Source: JBBQZO01 sp038207625
Lineage (GTDB): Bacteria > Pseudomonadota > Gammaproteobacteria > Burkholderiales > Burkholderiaceae_D
NCBI GenBank assembly: GCA_038207625.1
Contig: JBBQZO010000011.1
Location: forward strand, 80,115 to 144,114
Reading direction: 5' to 3'
Length of the DNA stretch: 64,000 nucleotides
Below, one piece after another: positions 26,768 to 34,486 of the stretch. Every line of letters starts with the position of its first letter. The first letter of the stretch is position 1. The position numbers were made by a program, and so were the translations under genes. The notes under the pieces were generated by a model. The model was not told the DNA's origin. It worked only from the letters and a program-made list of their open reading frames with translations, and searched no databases.

Positions 26768-27250
26768 ATGAATATTTATGATTTTCAAGCCACCGGCATC
26801 AACGGTGCACCGGTCGACCTGGCCCAGTACAAGGGCAAGGTTGTGCTGATCGTCAACACCGCCAGCGCCTGCGGCTTCACGCCCCAGTACAAAGGGCTGG
26901 AAACAGTGTACGAACAGTTCAAGGACAAGGGCGTGGTGGTGCTGGGCTTCCCGTGCAATCAGTTCGGCTCCCAGGAGTCGGGCACGGAGGCGGAGATCGG
27001 CGCCTTCTGCGAAAAGAACTACGGCGTCACGTTTCCCCTGTTTGCCAAGATCGACGTCAACGGTGACGCCACCCACCCCCTGTTCGCCCACCTGAAGAAA
27101 GCCGCGCCCGGTCTGCTGGGCACCCAGGCGATCAAATGGAACTTCACCAAGTTTCTCGTCAAGAAAGACGGCACCGTCTACCAGCGCTACGCGTCGGCGA
27201 CGGCGCCGGAAAAACTGATCGGCGATATCGAAACGCTGCTGGCCGAATAA
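26768..27250 (+). CDS. Glutathione peroxidase, Cys type
   Basis: 160 residues of the GPx/BtuE family. Peroxidatic Cys35 in NTASACGFTPQY (Cys, not selenocysteine), with FPCNQFGSQE and KWNFTKFLV completing the active site. Most bacterial members use thioredoxin. Starts 2 bp after pilU; an earlier in-frame start would lie inside pilU. Confidence 0.95.
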   Translation: MNIYDFQATGINGAPVDLAQYKGKVVLIVNTASACGFTPQYKGLETVYEQFKDKGVVVLGFPCNQFGSQESGTEAEIGAFCEKNYGVTFPLFAKIDVNGDATHPLFAHLKKAAPGLLGTQAIKWNFTKFLVKKDGTVYQRYASATAPEKLIGDIETLLAE

Positions 27251-27310
27251 GGCCACGGCGCGCGCCGCCATGCAAGCAGGACACCCTTGACGGGTGACGG
27301 GAGAACAGCG

Positions 27311-28054
27311 ATGGATAAGCGACCGGTCGTCATTTACGGCAACGGCAATTTCGCCGGCCTGTTGTGGTATTGCCTGACGCACGACAGCGCGCGCGAAGTG
27401 GTCGGGTTTACCGTCGACCGCGCCTTCGTGGGCGGCGGCATGCTGCAAGGCTTGCCGGTGCTGCCCTTCGACGAACTGGAGCGCCACTTCCCGCCCGACC
27501 AGGTCGAACTGCTGATCGCGCTTGGCTACCGGCGCATCAACGCGCTGCGCAGGGAGCGCTTCGAGCAGGCCAAGGCGCGCCGCTACCATTGCGCCAGCTA
27601 TGTGTCGAGCCGCGCCAAGGTGTGGCCGGACCTGGTGATGGGCGAAAATTGCCTGATCTTCGACCACGCCCAGATTGAAACCGAGGTCACCTTGCACGAT
27701 AACGTGATCGTGCGCAGCGGCGCGCGCCTCGGCAGCCATTGCACGCTGGGCGCGCACAGTTTCGTCGCGGCCCAGGCCGCCATCGGCGCCAACGTCGTGT
27801 GCGGCGCGCAAGCGTTCGTCGGCGTCGGCGCGGTGGTGCGCGACGGCCTGCGCCTGGGCGAGCGCAGCTTCGTCGGCCCCGGCGCGGTGCTGCTGGAGGA
27901 TAGCGAGGCCGATGCCGTCTACGTGGGCGACCCGGCCCGCAAGGACGAGCACAGCGCGCTGATCGTCACCGATGCCGCCGGCATCGCGCAGGGCGCGCCT
28001 GCGCCTCACAGAAATTCAAATGACGCGCTTATCGCCCCACAATTATTGACGTGA
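27311..28054 (+). CDS. NeuD-like left-handed beta-helix acyltransferase
   Basis: 247 residues. N-terminal Rossmann-like part (VVIYGNGNFAGLLWY) and a C-terminal hexapeptide-repeat region (about 110-225, with NCLIFDHAQIETEVTLHDNV and ANVVCGAQAFVGVGAVV) as in sialic acid O-acetyltransferase/PglD-type enzymes. The substrate is probably a nucleotide sugar or aminosugar for a surface glycan, but no sugar-pathway gene is adjacent. ATG at 27311 has GGGAG upstream. Confidence 0.85.
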   Translation: MDKRPVVIYGNGNFAGLLWYCLTHDSAREVVGFTVDRAFVGGGMLQGLPVLPFDELERHFPPDQVELLIALGYRRINALRRERFEQAKARRYHCASYVSSRAKVWPDLVMGENCLIFDHAQIETEVTLHDNVIVRSGARLGSHCTLGAHSFVAAQAAIGANVVCGAQAFVGVGAVVRDGLRLGERSFVGPGAVLLEDSEADAVYVGDPARKDEHSALIVTDAAGIAQGAPAPHRNSNDALIAPQLLT

Positions 28055-28123
28055 GTGATAATAGATATTAACAAAACAGCATACATCATTTGATTTGGAA
28101 ATGATGCGCATCACAATTTGCAA

Positions 28124-28153
28124 TTGGCGTTATATGTTGCAAGCGCACATAAT
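28124..28153 (+). promoter_or_regulatory. Candidate promoter for small secreted protein
   Basis: TTGGCG, an 18-bp spacer and CATAAT precede the small gene by about 30 bp in an AT-rich gap. TTGCAA occurs twice nearby. Moderate sigma-70 match. Confidence 0.35.
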
Positions 28154-28184
28154 CTGTCCACACAAAATTAATTGAGGACAGAAA

Positions 28185-28373
28185 ATGAATATCGCCAAAA
28201 ACATGGAAGCCATCTTTATCGTCGCCGTCGCGCTCAGCTGCATCACCGCCTTCGCCGAACCGCCACTGAAAAAGATCAGCGTCCAGGCCGCCGTCAACGA
28301 CGACGCCATGATCCGCGTCAATATCGTTGGCCATCGTCTCACCGCTGCACAAAAAGCCGAACTGGGCGCCTGA
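28185..28373 (+). CDS. Small exported protein of unknown function
   Basis: 62 residues with a signal peptide (IFIVAVALSCITAFA). The mature part, about 38 residues, ends MIRVNIVGHRLTAAQKAELGA. Ribosome-binding site GAGG lies 9 bp before the ATG, and the gene has its own AT-rich upstream region. No family recognised. Tail-to-tail with glcF. Confidence 0.75.
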   Translation: MNIAKNMEAIFIVAVALSCITAFAEPPLKKISVQAAVNDDAMIRVNIVGHRLTAAQKAELGA

Positions 28374-28378
28374 TCGTT

Positions 28379-29605
28379 TCAAGCCAGCGCGCGGTCGATC
28401 AACTCGATCCAGTGCGTCACCGGCGTTTCGGTACCTGACTGAAGATGGCTCACGCAGCCAATATTGGCCGACACAATCAGCTCGGCCCCAGTCGCAAGTA
28501 AGTTAGCCAATTTGTTGTCGCGCAGTTCGGTCGCCAGCGTCGGCTGCAGCACCGAATAGGTGCCGGCCGAACCGCAACACAAATGACTGTCGACGCACAG
28601 CGTGACATCGACTCCCGCAGCGCGCAACAGAGCCTCCACCTTGCCGCGGATCTGCTGCCCATGCTGCAGCGTGCAAGGCGGGTGGAACGCCACCGGCTGC
28701 ACTATCTTCCCCTTCAATTTCTGCACCAGTTGCTGCTCGAACGGCGGCAAGATCTCCGACAGATCGCGCGTCAAGGCGCTGATGCGCGCCGCCTTCTCGG
28801 CGTACTGCGCGTCGTGCGCCAGCAGGTGTCCATATTCCTTCACCGTCACGCCGCAACCGGACGCGGTCATCACGATCGCCTCGACCTGGCCCGACTCGAC
28901 GAACGGCCACCAGGCGTCGACATTGCGGCGCATATCGTCCAGGCCACCGTCCTGATCGTTCAAGTGATAGCGCACCGCGCCGCAGCAGCCCGCCTTGGGA
29001 GCGACGATCAACTGCACGCCGAGCGCGTCGAGCACGCGCGCGGTCGCGGCGTTGATGTTCGGACCCAGCGTCGGTTGCACGCAGCCGTCCAGCACCAGCA
29101 TCTTGCGCGCGTGGGTGCTGCGCGGCCACTGTCCCGCGCCAGACGGCGCGGCCAGCTTGTCCTGCAGCGGCTTGGACAACAGCGGACGGGCCAGCCGCCC
29201 CAGCGTGTAGGCCGACTTGAACAGCCAGCGGCGCGGCAACGCCTCCTTGAGCACATAACGCTCGATGCGTTCAAGCAGCGGGCGCTGCACGCGCTGCTCG
29301 ACGACCTTGCGTCCGATGTCGAGCAGGCGCCCGTACTGCACGCCCGATGGGCAGGTGGTTTCGCAATTGCGGCACGTCAGGCAGCGGTCCAGATGGGTCT
29401 GGGTCTTGCGCGTGACGGCCTCGCCTTCGAGCACCTGCTTGATCAGGTAGATGCGTCCGCGCGGGCCGTCGCGTTCGTCGCCCAGCAGCTGGTAAGTGGG
29501 ACAGGTGGCGGTGCAAAAGCCGCAATGGACGCAGGCGCGCAGGATCGCTTCGGCCTCCTCGCCCTCGCGCGTGTTCTTGATGAAGTCGGCCAGATTGGTT
29601 TGCAT
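28379..29605 (-). CDS. glcF: Glycolate oxidase iron-sulfur subunit
   Basis: 408 residues. Two 4Fe-4S motifs (CVHCGFCTATCP and CLTCRNCETTCPSG) near the N-terminus and two CCG domains later (GCCGAVRYHL and CCGSAGTYS). With GlcD and GlcE it oxidises glycolate to glyoxylate and passes electrons to the quinone pool. Starts 3 bp after glcE. Confidence 0.95.
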   Translation of the reverse strand: MQTNLADFIKNTREGEEAEAILRACVHCGFCTATCPTYQLLGDERDGPRGRIYLIKQVLEGEAVTRKTQTHLDRCLTCRNCETTCPSGVQYGRLLDIGRKVVEQRVQRPLLERIERYVLKEALPRRWLFKSAYTLGRLARPLLSKPLQDKLAAPSGAGQWPRSTHARKMLVLDGCVQPTLGPNINAATARVLDALGVQLIVAPKAGCCGAVRYHLNDQDGGLDDMRRNVDAWWPFVESGQVEAIVMTASGCGVTVKEYGHLLAHDAQYAEKAARISALTRDLSEILPPFEQQLVQKLKGKIVQPVAFHPPCTLQHGQQIRGKVEALLRAAGVDVTLCVDSHLCCGSAGTYSVLQPTLATELRDNKLANLLATGAELIVSANIGCVSHLQSGTETPVTHWIELIDRALA

Positions 29606-29608
29606 CGT

Positions 29609-30652
29609 TTAGCCCATCCGTCCGGGGTTGAATACCTGCTGCGGGTCAAACGCGTTTTTCAGGCGCGCGTGGATCGCCGCCACGCCGGGCGCGAGCGGGT
29701 GGAACACGCCGACGCCCTTGTCGCCGCCGCGAAACAGCGTCGCGTGCCCGCCTGCCGCCGCCACCGTGCTGCGAATTGAGCGCGCGTTGTCGGCGTCGGC
29801 GCGCAACCAGCGCTGCGCGCCGCCCCACTCGATCAATTGAGAGCCGCGCAAAATCAGCGCGCTGGCGGCCGATGGCACCGACAGGCGCCACAACGTGGGC
29901 GCGTCGGCGAAAAAAGCGTGCTGTTGTTCGCGCAGGCTGCGCCAGAAGGCGGCGCCGTCGGCCAGCTCGTCACCGCCCAGCAGCGCGCTCGCCTCGGCCA
30001 CCGCCGCCTCGGCGCCGGACAGGCGCAGCGTCAGTTCGCCGTCGACCCAGCAACTGGCCGAGATCGGCAGCGGCTGGCCGCCCCACGCGTTCAGGCGCGC
30101 GATCGCTTCGATCTCGCTCATCGCAAAGCGCAGGCTGGCCTCGCGAAACGGGCGTGGCAGCACCTTGATCGAGCATTCCAGGATCAGTCCCAGCGTGCCC
30201 ATCGAACCGGTCAGCAGGCGCGAGACGTCGTAGCCGGCCACGTTCTTCATCACCTGACCGCCGAACTTGAGCACCTCGGCCTTGCCGTTCAACAGCAGCG
30301 CGCCCAGCACGAAATCGCGCACGGCGCCGCTGGTGGCGCGGCGCGGGCCGGACAAGCCGCCGGCAAGCATGCCGCCCACCGTGGCATGCTTGCCGAAATG
30401 GGGCGGCTCGAACGCGAGCATCTGATTGTGTTCGGCCAGCGCCGCCTCGATCTCAGCGAGCGACGTGCCGCAGCGCGCCGTGATCACCAGCTCGGTCGGC
30501 TCGTAGGCCACGATGCCGCTGTAGGGGCGCGTGTCGAGCACGTCGCCGTCAAGACTCTGGCCATACCAGTCCAAGCTGCCGCCCCCGCGCAGGCGCAGCG
30601 CGCCCTTGGCCGCCTGCGCGCCCCGTATCCGATCCTGAAATTGTTCTACCAT
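29609..30652 (-). CDS. glcE: Glycolate oxidase FAD-binding subunit
   Basis: 347 residues, FAD-binding type 4 fold with GGMLAGGLSGPRR, VRDFVLGALLL and KNVAGYDVSRLLTGS. ATG at 30652 is used; a TTG three codons upstream has a better-spaced GGAG and may be the true start. Middle gene of glcDEF. Confidence 0.94.
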   Translation of the reverse strand: MVEQFQDRIRGAQAAKGALRLRGGGSLDWYGQSLDGDVLDTRPYSGIVAYEPTELVITARCGTSLAEIEAALAEHNQMLAFEPPHFGKHATVGGMLAGGLSGPRRATSGAVRDFVLGALLLNGKAEVLKFGGQVMKNVAGYDVSRLLTGSMGTLGLILECSIKVLPRPFREASLRFAMSEIEAIARLNAWGGQPLPISASCWVDGELTLRLSGAEAAVAEASALLGGDELADGAAFWRSLREQQHAFFADAPTLWRLSVPSAASALILRGSQLIEWGGAQRWLRADADNARSIRSTVAAAGGHATLFRGGDKGVGVFHPLAPGVAAIHARLKNAFDPQQVFNPGRMG

Positions 30653-30675
30653 CGCGTGCAAAGGTGACTCCGATT

Positions 30676-32160
30676 CTAAAAGCGCGGCAGATGCGCAAAC
30701 TTGAGCAGGCCGGCGCTGACGCGCATCTTGCCAAACTCGGCGCAGCGGTTCAGCGTCGGTATCGCCTTGTCGGGATTGAGCAGACCGTGCGGGTCGAACG
30801 CGCGCTTGACGTCGAAAAACGCGGCCAGTTCGCTGGCCGTGAACTGCACGCACATCGAATTGATCTTCTCGATGCCCACCCCGTGCTCGCCCGTGATGGT
30901 GCCACCCACCTCGACGCACAGCGCCAGGATCTCGGCACCGAACGCCTCGGCGCGCTCGAATTCGTCGACCTTGTTGGCGTCAAACAGAATCAAAGGGTGC
31001 AGATTGCCGTCGCCGGCGTGGAACACGTTGGCGCAGCGCAGAGCGTATTTCTGCTCCATCTGGGCGATCCCGGTGAGTACGTACGCGAGCTTGTTGCGCG
31101 GGATGGTGCCGTCCATGCAGTAGTAGTCGGGCGAGATGCGCCCGGCGGCCGGAAACGCGTTCTTGCGACCGGACCAGAAACGCATCCGCTCGGCCTCGTT
31201 GTGCGACACCGCGATCGCGCTCGCGCCGGCCGCCTCCAGCACCGCCGTCATGCGCGCGATTTCCTCGTCCACCTCGGCCACCGTGCCGTCGGCCTCGCAC
31301 AGCAGGATGGCGGCGGCCTCGGTGTCGTAGCCGGCCTTGACGAAGGGTTCGACCATGCGCGACGAGGTGCGGTCCATCATCTCCAGCCCGGCCGGGATGA
31401 TGCCGGCCGCGATCACGCTGGCCACCGCATTGCCGCCGGTGACGATGTCGTCGAACGAGGCGATGATCACGCGCGCCGCCTGCGGCTTGGGGATCAGTTT
31501 CACGGTCACTTCGGTGACGATGCCCAGCATGCCTTCGGAGCCGATGAACACGGCCAGCAGGTCCAGCCCGGGCGCGTCGAGCGCCTCGCTGCCCAATTCG
31601 ATCACGTCGCCGTCGATGGTGGCCACGCGCACGCGCAGCACGTTGTGGATGGTCAGCCCGTATTTGAGACAGTGCACGCCGCCCGAGTTTTCCGCCACGT
31701 TGCCGCCGATGGTGCAGGCAATTTGCGAGGACGGGTCGGGCGCGTAATACAGGCCATGTTGGGCGGCCGCGTCCGAGATGGCCAGGTTGCGCACGCCCGG
31801 CTGCACCACCGCGATGCGCGCGAGCGGCTCCATGCGCACGATGCGGTTCAGGCGCGCCGTCGAAATGACCACCCCGTCGGCGATCGGCAGCGCGCCGCCC
31901 GACAGGCCGGTGCCGGCGCCGCGCGGCACAATCGGCACCTGCAGTTCGCGGCAGATGTTAAGGATCGCGAGCACCTGCTCCTCGCTGGCGGGCAACGTGA
32001 CGATCATCGGCAGCTGGCGGTAGGCGGCCAGGCCGTCGCACTCGTAGGGACGGGTGTCTTCGGCTTCGCTCAGGATGGCGCTGTCCGGCAGCGCCGCGCG
32101 CAATGCGGCCAGCACCTGTTGCTGGCGCGTGCGCGGGATCGGAAGTTGGGGGGCAGACAT
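30676..32160 (-). CDS. glcD: Glycolate oxidase catalytic subunit
   Basis: 494 residues. FAD-binding (VPRGAGTGLSGGALP, IGGNVAENSGGVHCLKYG) and FAD-oxidase C-terminal (GNLHPLILFD, TITGEHGVGIEK) domains intact. First gene of the glc operon, divergent from the adenosyltransferase gene with 73 bp between; the ATG at 32160 fits the family start. Confidence 0.95.
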   Translation of the reverse strand: MSAPQLPIPRTRQQQVLAALRAALPDSAILSEAEDTRPYECDGLAAYRQLPMIVTLPASEEQVLAILNICRELQVPIVPRGAGTGLSGGALPIADGVVISTARLNRIVRMEPLARIAVVQPGVRNLAISDAAAQHGLYYAPDPSSQIACTIGGNVAENSGGVHCLKYGLTIHNVLRVRVATIDGDVIELGSEALDAPGLDLLAVFIGSEGMLGIVTEVTVKLIPKPQAARVIIASFDDIVTGGNAVASVIAAGIIPAGLEMMDRTSSRMVEPFVKAGYDTEAAAILLCEADGTVAEVDEEIARMTAVLEAAGASAIAVSHNEAERMRFWSGRKNAFPAAGRISPDYYCMDGTIPRNKLAYVLTGIAQMEQKYALRCANVFHAGDGNLHPLILFDANKVDEFERAEAFGAEILALCVEVGGTITGEHGVGIEKINSMCVQFTASELAAFFDVKRAFDPHGLLNPDKAIPTLNRCAEFGKMRVSAGLLKFAHLPRF

Positions 32161-32233
32161 GCATTCATTGTAAGCACAATCGGCCGAATTTGTCGTATCC
32201 TGCCTTTTGTTCATTCAATATTGAGGTTTTATC

Positions 32234-32788
32234 ATGGGTAACCGACTCTCCAAAATCGCCACCCGCACCGGCGACAACGGCACCACCGGCTTGGGCGACG
32301 GCAGCCGCACCGAGAAGGACAGCGTGCGCGTGCACGCGCTGGGCGACGTCGATGAACTCAATTCCTATGTCGGCCTGCTGCTGTGCGAGGACATGCCCGA
32401 GGCGCTGCGCGAAGAACTGATCTCGATCCAGCACGACCTGTTCGACCTGGGCGGTGAACTGTGCATCCCCGGCTATCAGATGATCACCGATGAGCATGTG
32501 GCACGCCTGGACACGCTGCTGGAAAAATACAATGCCGACCTGCCGGCGCTGAAGGACTTCATCCTGCCGGCCGGCTCGCGCGCGGCGGCGGTGGCACACC
32601 TGTGCCGCACCGTGTGCCGACGCGCCGAACGCAGCATCGTCACGCTGGGCAAGGCGGAAAAGATCAATGAGCATCCGCGCCAGTACGTCAACCGCCTGTC
32701 CGACCTGATGTTCGTGCTCTCGCGCGTGCTGAACCGTTTTGCCGGCGGCAGCGACGTACTGTGGCACAACGATCGCAAGCGCGGCTGA
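32234..32788 (+). CDS. PduO-type cob(I)alamin adenosyltransferase
   Basis: 184 residues, trimeric five-helix ATR. The ATP-binding start TRTGDNGTTGLGDGSR, VDELNSYVGLL and CRTVCRRAER are present. Converts cob(I)alamin to adenosylcobalamin. No cobalamin synthesis genes are near, which fits salvage of the cofactor. Confidence 0.95.
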   Translation: MGNRLSKIATRTGDNGTTGLGDGSRTEKDSVRVHALGDVDELNSYVGLLLCEDMPEALREELISIQHDLFDLGGELCIPGYQMITDEHVARLDTLLEKYNADLPALKDFILPAGSRAAAVAHLCRTVCRRAERSIVTLGKAEKINEHPRQYVNRLSDLMFVLSRVLNRFAGGSDVLWHNDRKRG

Positions 32789-32854
32789 TTGCGGCTTTGC
32801 CGCTCAGGCGGGCGGCAAGCATATTCCCATATTCATAAAAAACGACGAGACCGG

Positions 32855-33271
32855 ATGACGATGAAAAATACATTAGCGATATGTGCGATCAGCGCAGCGA
32901 TGCTCAGTGCATGCGGTGGTGGCGGCACCAGCACGACCAATACGGCCCCCACGCAATCGTCATCGCCCGCATCGCCGCAGGTTCCAACTCCGACTCCGAC
33001 TCCGACTCCGACTCCAACTCCAACTCCGACTCCGGCTCCGGCTCCGGCGCCGGCTCCTAGCCCGGCGCCAGAACCCAGTCCTGCCCCGACACCTGCCCCA
33101 TCGCCGACGCCGACGCCGACGCCTCCTCCCGCTCCAGTTCCTGCTCCAACACCGGTCCCGGTGCCACCTCCCGTGCCAGGAGCGTCGCCGTTACCAGAGC
33201 CAATTCCACTGCCGGCACCGGCTCCCGCACCGTCAGCGATGACCATCACGGCGCCATCAACGCTGGTTTAA
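32855..33271 (+). CDS. Proline-rich lipoprotein, possibly truncated
   Basis: 138 residues. Lipoprotein signal (AAMLSAC) then Gly run and a long Pro-Thr/Pro-Ala/Pro-Val stalk (about 45-128), ending abruptly ITAPSTLV. Such stalks normally carry a C-terminal domain; none is present, so the gene may be a remnant or a pure surface spacer. ATG at 32855 (next ATG 32861 equally possible). Confidence 0.7.
   Translation: MTMKNTLAICAISAAMLSACGGGGTSTTNTAPTQSSSPASPQVPTPTPTPTPTPTPTPTPAPAPAPAPSPAPEPSPAPTPAPSPTPTPTPPPAPVPAPTPVPVPPPVPGASPLPEPIPLPAPAPAPSAMTITAPSTLV
32986..33057. repeat. Hexanucleotide microsatellite in proline-rich stalk
   Basis: Twelve hexamers of the form RRCTCC (GACTCC, AACTCC, GGCTCC; one GGCGCC) in a row encode Pro-Thr and Pro-Ala dipeptides. 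Copy-number change would alter stalk length without shifting the frame. Confidence 0.9.
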
Positions 33272-33426
33272 TACGTGTCACGACATGTCTCGACACACAT
33301 GCAAGCGGTGATGTGTTTGGGCTGACCGAATAGGCGGCTGACGCCGGCGTCGCCATACGCGAGCGCTGGCAGCATCAAGCGCGGCAATTGTGACGCGCCG
33401 ACCTGGTGGCGCGCGCGCCGCGCCGT

Positions 33427-34173
33427 TCAGTGGGCCAGCAGGCGCGCCATGCCCTCGGCCACGCGTACGCGCGACCAGCCGCTGGGGTGGCTGCGCGACA
33501 GCGTCTGGGGCTCACCCTGGGCGGCCAGTTTGGTGTAAAAGCTGACCATCGCACCGGACGGCCAGCCGGCCCGGTGCGCCAGCAGCATGCCCAGCTGATC
33601 GGCCTCGCGCTCCTGCAGATACGACAGCGCGGACAGCCGGATCTGCATCGACAGGTCGCTGTCCAACCGCTCGCTGATCACGTCGAGCGTGCTGCCCGGC
33701 TGCGGGTTGATGAACAAGGCTTCGGACAATTCCTCGCGCTGGTGTTCGGCCAGCGCGTGCGCGATCTCGTGACCAAGCAGCGTGGCCAGCTCGCCATCGT
33801 TCAAGTCCAGCTTGCGCACGAAAGCGCTGCCGACCAGAATTTTCCCGCCCGCCATACAGGACGCTTCGACTGCGTCATCGCTGGTGGTATGCACTTCCCA
33901 TTCCCACCCGGCCGCCTCCGGCTTGAGCGCGACGGCAGCGCCGATCAGAGCGGCGCTGATGTGCGCCAGCCGGGCCAGCAGCACACGGTCATTGTCGATG
34001 CGGCCCGCTGCGGCCAGATCGACCACTCGTTCCAGATACTGATCTTCGGCCTGGCTGTTGACCGCGTCGGCGCTGAAACGCAGCTCTTGCCAGCGCCCGG
34101 AGTCGGGCACCTGGGCCAGCGCCGCGCGGCACGCGCACAACAGTCCGACGACACACAGCGAGGCGGCATTCAT
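33427..34173 (-). CDS. M48-family zinc metallopeptidase, exported
   Basis: 248 residues with a signal peptide (RAALAQ). The zinc motif HEIAH at 135-139 and the later QEREADQLG (third ligand Glu) fit M48B/Oma1-like periplasmic peptidases. No TPR repeats, so shorter than BepA. Likely acts on outer-membrane or periplasmic proteins. Confidence 0.88.
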   Translation of the reverse strand: MNAASLCVVGLLCACRAALAQVPDSGRWQELRFSADAVNSQAEDQYLERVVDLAAAGRIDNDRVLLARLAHISAALIGAAVALKPEAAGWEWEVHTTSDDAVEASCMAGGKILVGSAFVRKLDLNDGELATLLGHEIAHALAEHQREELSEALFINPQPGSTLDVISERLDSDLSMQIRLSALSYLQEREADQLGMLLAHRAGWPSGAMVSFYTKLAAQGEPQTLSRSHPSGWSRVRVAEGMARLLAH

Positions 34174-34188
34174 CGCACACTCCAGGTG

Positions 34189-34398
34189 ATGCTGGGCGGC
34201 GCACGCGGCGGCGGGCGCGAGGCCAGCAGCGCCGGCCTCAAGTTCAATATAGGTGGCGGCGCGGACGCAGGCAAGCTCTCATTGCGCGCACGATATGCCG
34301 TGGTTGACGCTGGTCGGCGCGACATGGCTATCGACGCCAACCCAAAGGCCGAGGCAGTTCAGACGCTGGATGCGGCGGTTACGGACTTCGTGACGTAA
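34189..34398 (+). pseudogene. Possible gene fragment
   Basis: A 69-codon frame from ATG 34189 (AGG upstream) with protein-like composition (LKFNIGGGADAGKLSLRARY, AVQTLDAAVTDFVT). It looks like the C-terminal end of a larger exported protein, but no family is assigned. It could also be chance coding in GC-rich DNA. Confidence 0.3.
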
Positions 34399-34470
34399 AA
34401 CGACAAATGGGGTCAGAGTAATTTGTGCGATACACCTGCACAAAAAAACTCTGACCCCATTGATCGTTTT
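34397..34470. repeat. REP-like inverted repeat (GGGGTCAGAGT type)
   Basis: Arms of 23 bp at 34397-34419 and 34448-34470 match with two mismatches; the core is TGGGGTCAGAGT paired with ACTCTGACCCCA. A 28-base loop separates them. Such palindromes are widespread in betaproteobacterial intergenic regions. Here it lies directly after the dxs stop and could also act as a terminator or RNA stabiliser. Confidence 0.85.
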
Positions 34471-34486
34471 ACTGCCTTGCGGCTTG

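Noticed and set aside
26768..27250. Selenoprotein glutathione peroxidase
   Set aside because: The active residue is a normal Cys codon; no in-frame TGA is found.
30664..32241. Long plus-strand frame opposite glcD
   Set aside because: Antisense shadow of the glycolate oxidase gene with no recognisable domain.
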